Shown one piece after another: positions 58,235-64,000 of a stretch of DNA of 64,000 nt; positions within the stretch are counted from its first letter, which is position 1, and every line of letters starts with the position of its first letter. The position numbers and the translations under genes were made by a program. The notes under the pieces were generated by a model that did not search any database, had not been told where the DNA came from, and saw nothing but the letters and a program-made list of their open reading frames with translations. This DNA comes from Bryum argenteum (Eukaryota; Streptophyta; Bryopsida; Bryales; Bryaceae): positions 10,785,758 through 10,849,757 of the forward strand of contig CM073323.1 in NCBI GenBank assembly GCA_037043015.1, given 5' to 3'.

Positions 58235-58663
58235 AGGTACGTTCCCACTTGGCCTTAGAGGTGGTGTTAGAAGGTGGTCTTATCTCCTTAAAAGAGTGTG
58301 TGTCCACACCTACATTCTTTAGTAATTACCAATCCTACATGGATGCCCACATGGCACACTCTAAAACTTGGAGGACAAAAAAAATATTAGCTAGTATTTG
58401 GGAGGACAAAAGATAGTTGAGCATTAGTAGGCAAGTGTTAAGGAAGCACCACAATTAGAAATATTCTCAAGTTTTGAAGACTTAAGAGTGGTCTTAGTTA
58501 ATGGGGCCTTTGAGGAGCCATTATGTAATTGAGGGTACTTTTCAAGACACTTTTCCAAGCCTCATTGATGAGGCCTTCCCTAAGAATAAGGAATTTCCCC
58601 AAAATTGTGGAGGTCTTAAGTTTTAATGTATGCTCTTATCAAAGGCCAGGTGGGAAGGGGCCT
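58235..58663 (+). mobile_element. PIF/Harbinger-like MITE, third copy
   Basis: 429 bp, nearly identical to the tandem pair at 35248-36146 but without their 13-bp internal duplication. TTA flanks it on both sides (58232-58234 and 58664-58666), the 3-bp duplication expected for this superfamily. Confidence 0.88.
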
Positions 58664-58666
58664 TTA

Positions 58667-59835
58667 GTCTCAATCAAATACTGTATATTGTGGATGTTGG
58701 GTTTTTCCATTTTTGGGTCATCTTACAAAAGAATGACTACAAGTAGTAATTTTTTTGTTAGTAACCAAGTTGAGTTGGCATTAACAATGGCAAATCTGCA
58801 TTGTTTATGAAAAAGTAAAAAGGTCAAAAAGTTTTTCCCTATCGTTCCTTAATTTATTGGAGTTGTAGCCCCATGTTGGCAAAAATACCACACAAGAAAA
58901 CCATATTGATTAGTGTAATTAGTGACCCACTATAAATAGTGTTCAAAGTATACTTTCAATTTTCAAACTTTTCGAGTAGCCAAATTGCTTTCGATTGCAA
59001 TTCCCTTCTGACATCCCCGACTCACTTCTCGTATAGCCCCACTTCGCAACCAAAGTTGTCATGGCACACTTAAATAAGTGTTGAAAGGAGCATACTACAA
59101 CTAGACATCAATTTTTTTTAAAACAACAACAATGGATTCACTAGCATCTACTTGACATTATTGAATCAGATGCTATTGAACCCATTGATGCAAAGCCTAT
59201 CCAACGGGAGCGTTGTATTCAAAACTAAAGTAATCACTTGTAAGTAAACAACTATGAGTAGATATATAGGTATTGAGTTCCAATATGAAGAATATGCTTT
59301 CAGCAGAGTGATAAATCAACATGGTATGATCAATATAAGAAACTAATAGTTGTCATGCAAAAAAATATATAGAATTGACCATCAAAACATGTCACTAACA
59401 TCTCTTCTCTAATTACTACAATTTAAATGCAAGTCATGGTTACGAAAATGCTTCTCTCCGTCTTCAACACGCTAATGAAATTATTATTTATGTAGGAATA
59501 ATTTCTAAAAACGCCACTTTAACAGAATTTAAAAATATATTAAAAATATTCTTAATATTTGCATTTGTTCTTGAAAGATTACATTATACTACTGATGTTG
59601 TTACTTTGTTTTCATTCAAATCAAAGTGCCTAGTAGATTGTTTGTAAATACATAAGTGACTGTAACTTCAAAACATCATAAATATTTACAATATATTATT
59701 ATTTTTAAAGAAAAAATATACATACTCAAACACACAACCTTCAGGTAAAATTTTGATTGCTAACAACACTAAAGACAAACACCTACAACCAACTTTGCAC
59801 TTGCTTCTTGTTTCAAATTTTGAGGAGCCATTAAG
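58667..59835. other. AT-rich intergenic DNA
   Basis: No supported gene, RNA or bounded repeat was recognised. Confidence 0.4.
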
Positions 59836-59846
59836 TACTATTCTTA

Positions 59847-59980
59847 GTCATTGTGTTCATCCCGAGAGGGGTTACTAGTCCCCCCATTGGTGTAATGACC
59901 TCATGGCATATATCCAAGTATAGGTCAAACGAACACTCTATTCAGGCCGGCCTCCAAACAGGTTGGAGTTTCTCTTCTTC
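59847..59980 (+). mobile_element. 5'-truncated SINE with 11-bp target duplication
   Basis: 134 bp of the SINE body and tail (gagaggggttactagtcc to aggttggagtttctcttctt). It belongs to the same subfamily as the copy at 45675. Perfect tactattctta copies flank it (59836-59846 and 59981-59991). The right duplication overlaps the TTAA of the MITE that starts at 59989. Confidence 0.9.
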
Positions 59981-59988
59981 TACTATTC

Positions 59989-60358
59989 TTAACCCTTAAA
60001 CGCCCTTGGGGTCTAAAACGGGCAGCCCAAAATTGGATCACAGCATCTTTTGGACTTGGGCATCATGAATAGTGCACTTTTTGAACTTGGGCATCATGAA
60101 TGGACCAATCAATGATGAGCTTGCAACCTCCTACAAGGTTATGTACCACCCCAACCTACCTACCACAATCCTTTCAAACCACAAAATCATTCATACAAAT
60201 TGTGATTTGAATTGTGAAAATTCACTTTTTGAATGCATCAGAAGAAGGTGACCAGTTTGACATCAAAATATAAGTGAAACGTTGAGTACAATGAGAGCTA
60301 CAGGGAAGATTCTGTTGGAATCAAGCCCCTCGGGCTTGCTCGGGCGTTTAAGGGTTAA
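59989..60358 (+). mobile_element. TTAA-flanked MITE, copy 4
   Basis: 370 bp, same orientation as and very similar to copy 1, with CCCTTAAACGCCC ends and TTAA at both borders. It sits directly against the SINE at 59847-59980. Confidence 0.88.
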
Positions 60359-61079
60359 TACAACTTTCTTCTTATGAAGGAAATTTTGCTAACAACTTTT
60401 ATTAATTGTTTCGAATAAAAACAAGAAAAATTCACTCGAGCAAGGGAAGTTGCTCCTTTGAAAGTCGATCGATTTGAAAGTCTTACACGTAAGCCAGTAA
60501 AGATTCGTTGGAAATATGATTGAATTGATGACGTGTTCGTTATTTTCCAGATGTCCGATTTGGATTCGACAAGCAAGACACGTCAGCCTGTCCAGTCAAC
60601 CCCGCGCGCGCGCCTGGGTCAACGGCCCTCTCGAAGTCGAAGACCGTCTGGAAGACCCCAGCCCCCGGAAGTCCGCAGGGGGTCTTCAAACTGCATCTTC
60701 AGTTCCCGGGCATTCATAATTCCAACCCATGTGCGAGCCCGCAATTTCGAACTTCGGACTTGATCCGGAGCATGTCCTGTGGCATCTGTACGGCTCGAAT
60801 AAAGTCAATCAAGTCGGCCTCGCGCTTTCCACGCGTTGCGAGTAAGGATCAGTGGGTGCTTGCTTGATGGTTGCAGCACTCTGAAGGGTCGCATCGAAAG
60901 AGACATGCAAGAATCGGGAAGAATGCCTGGTGGTTGCAGCAATCGCGAATATGCTGTGCTTGACGCGTCTGACCGCGTAACCGCGACTCATTCGTTGGTA
61001 TGCCAGAGACCAAGCGTTGAGTTGAGCGCTTGATAATCGACTGACGGACTGACTGACTGAATAGGGTTTGGAGTTAGCT
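60359..61079. other. Upstream region of the C2-domain gene
   Basis: No gene was recognised. A GC-rich patch with a (cg)n run lies at about 60600-60670. The final 50-100 bases are probably the 5' leader. Confidence 0.4.
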
Positions 61080-61870
61080 ATGGCGGAGAGGAATCTGGAG
61101 ATATTGTTGAAATCGGCGACGGATTTGAAGAAGGTGAACAAGAGCAAGATGCATGCTTATGTAGTGGCTTGGATCGACCCCAGTGTGCGCGTTCCTGGTC
61201 CTATTGACAAGACCAACGGCAGCAATCCGGTGTGGAATAGTACCATCACTGTGCCGCTCGCGGCTCGCTTGCTGGGTTCGAATTTGATCCTCAACCTCGA
61301 GCTTCTGGGCTTGGGCTTCTTGTCCACCAAACCCATCGGCAGCATCAAGGTCGACCTTGCCGACATCATGCTACAGGGCGCCTCGGGCGACTCTGTCAAG
61401 GAAGATTTCGACGTCCACCAGGTACTGCCATTCGAATCACTTCAGCAATCCAAATTGGTAGCACTACTGTACTTGCTTCACACATGCTTCAAAAATCTTC
61501 CGTACCGCTCTCAGTATTACAAGCCCAGGCGATCGCCCTACCTTCTTCGGTGGCGACAAAGTGTTAACAGTGTACAGTACTTACTTTCATAGTATCCACA
61601 ACGCACACACCGACAGAACCTCGAGAAAAGGTTGGGTTAAGTTGCATACCGACATGATTGAAGTGGAAACTCCGATGCTGGACTTATTGTTGTGCTCGTG
61701 TGCTTCAGGTTACCTTGCCATCCGGCGAGCCACAGGGAACGCTGAGTTTCGAGATACATTTGACGGAATCTAAGTCATTGCTCGCAGCCCGAGCTGAAGA
61801 GAAAAGTGCGGCGGCAGAAGAAACCGCCACCCCCGAGATTCTAGAAACTAATCTAGCAGCTCCAGCTTAA
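61080..61870 (+). CDS. Small C2-domain-like protein
   Basis: Two exons, 61080-61421 and 61709-61870, join in frame to 167 aa. The pattern LEILLKSATDLKKVNKSKMH, YVVAWIDP, NPVWNSTITVPL and GSIKVDLADIM matches a single C2 beta-sandwich of the plant SRC2-like type. The C-terminus is a short Ala/Glu-rich tail. Type II C2 domains bind phospholipids, often with calcium; here the usual Asp clusters are largely missing (KKVNK in place of a D-rich loop). Calcium-independent membrane or protein binding is therefore more likely. Function is unknown. There is no transmembrane segment. Confidence 0.85.
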
Positions 61871-62553
61871 TTAGTGTAGCACCTCGCTTTGTACAATATC
61901 ATCACTAGCTCGCCCATTTGCGATTGAACGCATCATACTTATGCAATCCATTCTTTGCAATAAAGATCTTTGTGAATACACAAGCATGTCTGATCTGAAC
62001 ACATTAGGGTTCACAACCATGGCTGTCTCAATGCAATGAATGCAAGTGGTTTCCAAATATCATCTCAACAAACAAACAAACAAAAAAAGTGGTTCAGTTG
62101 CAAAGAATGAGTGCATCATCAGTTGCAAAGTATGAGTGCAACTTTACATGTGGCAATTGTGCGATGATGGCGACTAAATTTATATTCAGAGATTCTCATT
62201 TCCGTTGCCAGGGGCAATGATCATCAATCAATGTGTCGTTGGCAGTGAAGATCAATTCGCACGGGCGGCACTGCACTGCCATTTGAGAGGGTTGTTCCGA
62301 AGGACCCGCAGGGGGGGCCCCGCTTGTGACGGACTCGGCGAGCGTGACGAGAGCTACGACCTATTCTCTGCTTGTAACGGAGCGGGGTTTGTTTCTGATT
62401 TCCGATGCGATGGCGGAAGCACCCATTTCGCAATGATGGGCAGGGATCGGTCTTTGTACACGGAGTGTCAGAGCAAGGGATCTAGTTGTATTACGTGCGG
62501 GGAAATGGTTAGGAATTTTTGGTAGGAGGGGAGGGGAGGGGAGGGGTGCGATC
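61871..62553. other. C2-gene 3' flank and upstream region of ANGUSTIFOLIA
   Basis: Probable 3' UTR followed by the promoter and 5' leader of the next gene. The leader has a purine-rich ggaggggagg run at about 62526-62545. No other gene was seen. Confidence 0.4.
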
Positions 62554-64000
62554 ATGGGCAAGGGCGTGGAGGTGATGGCGATGGGGGAGGTGGTGCCGCC
62601 GCCCTTGGTGGTAGCCATTCACTGCCTGGAGGACTGCCGGCTAGAGATAGAGGCGTTGGCCGGCATTGCGGAGTTTCGCCATGTAGGGTTGGCGCACTTG
62701 GCGTCGGGGAGGGTGGAAGAGGCCGTGGCGGTCGTGGTGCGATCGCTTGTGCACTTGCCTGTTGCCGCGCAACGACGCTTGAAGCCTTGGCAGCTCATTC
62801 TGTCGCTCAGCTGCGCCGACAAGGCGGCCGATTCGTTGCTCGCGGCCGAGCTCGGCCTGCAGCTCGTCCATGTCGACAAGAAGCGCGTGGAGGAGGTGGC
62901 GGACAGCACGCTGGCCTTCATGCTGGGCCTGCTGCGCCACACGCACGTTCTGGCGAAGAAGAGTTTCGCGCCCATGGCCGCCGGCTGGCTCGGCCCCGCC
63001 CACTCCGTCTGCAAGGGCATGCGCCGCTGCAAAGGCCTCGTGGTAGGGATCGTGGGATCTTCCGCTACGGCCTGCGCTGTCGCCGTGCGCTCCCTCGCGT
63101 TTCGAATGCTCGTCGTCTTCTTCGATCCCGAGGTGATGGTGCTGCCCAGCAAATCACCCGCAACCCTAACTCGGTCACTTTCAAATCCCTCTCCTCTCTC
63201 CGAGCTCTTTACACATCTTCGGGGATAGTGGTGGATGTGCAGAATGGCGGAGGATCGGCCAGCGCCAGGAGTCGCAGGAAATTACCGGTAGCGGCCAAGG
63301 AGGTGGAAACGCTACAAGAGCTTCTCGCCATCAGTGACGTCGTGACTCTCCATTGCAACATCACGAGCGACACAGTGCAGCTCATCAACGAGGAAGCTGT
63401 ACACTCTATGAAACGAGGTCACCGTTCTAGCAAACAAAGTCAATCATTCATCACTTTCAAACTCTCAACTCTTAACACACTCTTAACCGTGCAGGTGCAA
63501 TTCTTATCAACACCAGCAGCAGTCACCTTATCGACGATTGTGCCCTGAAGCAAGCCATCATCGACGGCACGGTGGCTGGGTGCGCATTAGATGGAGTTGA
63601 GAGTCCCCATTGGATCGAAGCCTGGGTACACACACACACAAAAATCTCCCATCTCATGCTGACATTGTGCTAGAAAATTCCACATCAAGATCTTCTAGAT
63701 TCCAATTTCCGTGCGGAGTACGAGTTATTTAGCGGGTCGTGGGCTGGGCTATGGCAGGTGAGAGAGATGCCGAACGTGTTGATCACATCGAGGAGTGCGG
63801 ACTACAGTGAGGAGGCATGGATGGAGATACGAGCAAAAGCAGTAGAGATTCTCTGCTCATATCTAGTAACAAACATGATCCCCACCGACGTAACCTCCGA
63901 AGACGACGACTACTACACAGCGTTCGCAGTGGAGGAGGAAGATCCAAAGGAGGTTTTCGGCAAGGAGCTGTTCAAGGTAGAGGAGGTGGAGAGCACGAGC
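62554..64000 (+). CDS. AN: ANGUSTIFOLIA (plant CtBP/BARS-like), 5' part, runs off the right edge
   Basis: Exons 62554-63132, 63243-63417, 63495-63625 and 63758 to beyond 64000 join in frame. The D-2-hydroxyacid dehydrogenase-like fold typical of AN is visible: PPPLVVAIHCLEDCRLEIEA, ADSTLAFMLGLLRHTH, GIVGSSATACAVAVRSLAF, LQELLAISDVVTLHC, GAILINTSSSHLIDDCALKQ, TVAGCALDGVESPHWIEAW and MPNVLITSRSADYSEEAWME. The dinucleotide-binding loop is GIVGSS, not the GxGxxG of active enzymes, as in other plant AN proteins. In Arabidopsis AN controls cell shape and microtubule order from the cytosol and trans-Golgi area. The C-terminal, plant-specific half lies outside the window. Confidence 0.95.

Noticed and set aside
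62787..63548. 253-aa Arg/Ala-rich plus-strand frame over ANGUSTIFOLIA
   Set aside because: It is a +1 shadow frame of the GC-rich first exon. The AN frame matches the family and splices correctly.

Overview
The window reads as nuclear DNA of a land plant. It holds intron-rich genes with canonical GT/AG introns of about 70-600 bp (one of about 1.2 kb). Typical plant proteins are present: S-adenosylhomocysteinase, PRMT4/CARM1, a GUP1-type MBOAT protein, a phytocyanin, an 11-mer-repeat LEA protein, an RWD/UBA DExH helicase, a small C2 protein and ANGUSTIFOLIA. Moderate gene density and short introns suggest a non-seed plant such as a bryophyte or lycophyte, but nothing here proves the lineage.

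Layout. 1-0.85 kb: the 5' half of a minus-strand SAHH gene leaving the left edge. 6.3-9.3 kb: a minus-strand RING+PHD protein. 13.0-18.6 kb: a 19-exon plus-strand MBOAT gene. 19.2-22.7 kb: a transposon graveyard (Tc1/mariner relic, copia gag relic, two SINE insertions, a TTAA-flanked MITE). 23.5-28.4 kb: PRMT4 (15 exons). 33.3-34.3 kb: a phytocyanin (4 exons). 34.3-47.2 kb: gene-poor, AT-rich DNA with MITEs, minisatellites, hairpins, decayed repeated exons and a 5S rRNA-headed SINE. 47.6-49.1 kb: a single-exon LEA gene with ABRE/G-box and DRE cores upstream. 50.5-57.8 kb: a large minus-strand DExH helicase (11 exons, about 1,534 aa). 61.1-61.9 kb: a small C2-domain gene. 62.6 kb to the right edge: the 5' part of an ANGUSTIFOLIA (CtBP-like) gene. 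I traced exon joins by reading frame and splice sites; boundaries may be off by a base or two.

The genes are unrelated housekeeping, regulatory or stress genes with no operon-like or cluster logic. The unusual content is in the mobile elements. Short retroelements sharing one 3' tail, which can fold into a short stem, carry either a tRNA-like head (49598-49945, 15-bp target duplication) or a 5S rRNA-like head (40042-40230, 11-bp target duplication). Other notable elements are TTAA-flanked, CCC-starting MITEs that look piggyBac-like, a Tc1-type (DD-E) transposase relic, and a 308-bp nearly perfect inverted repeat.
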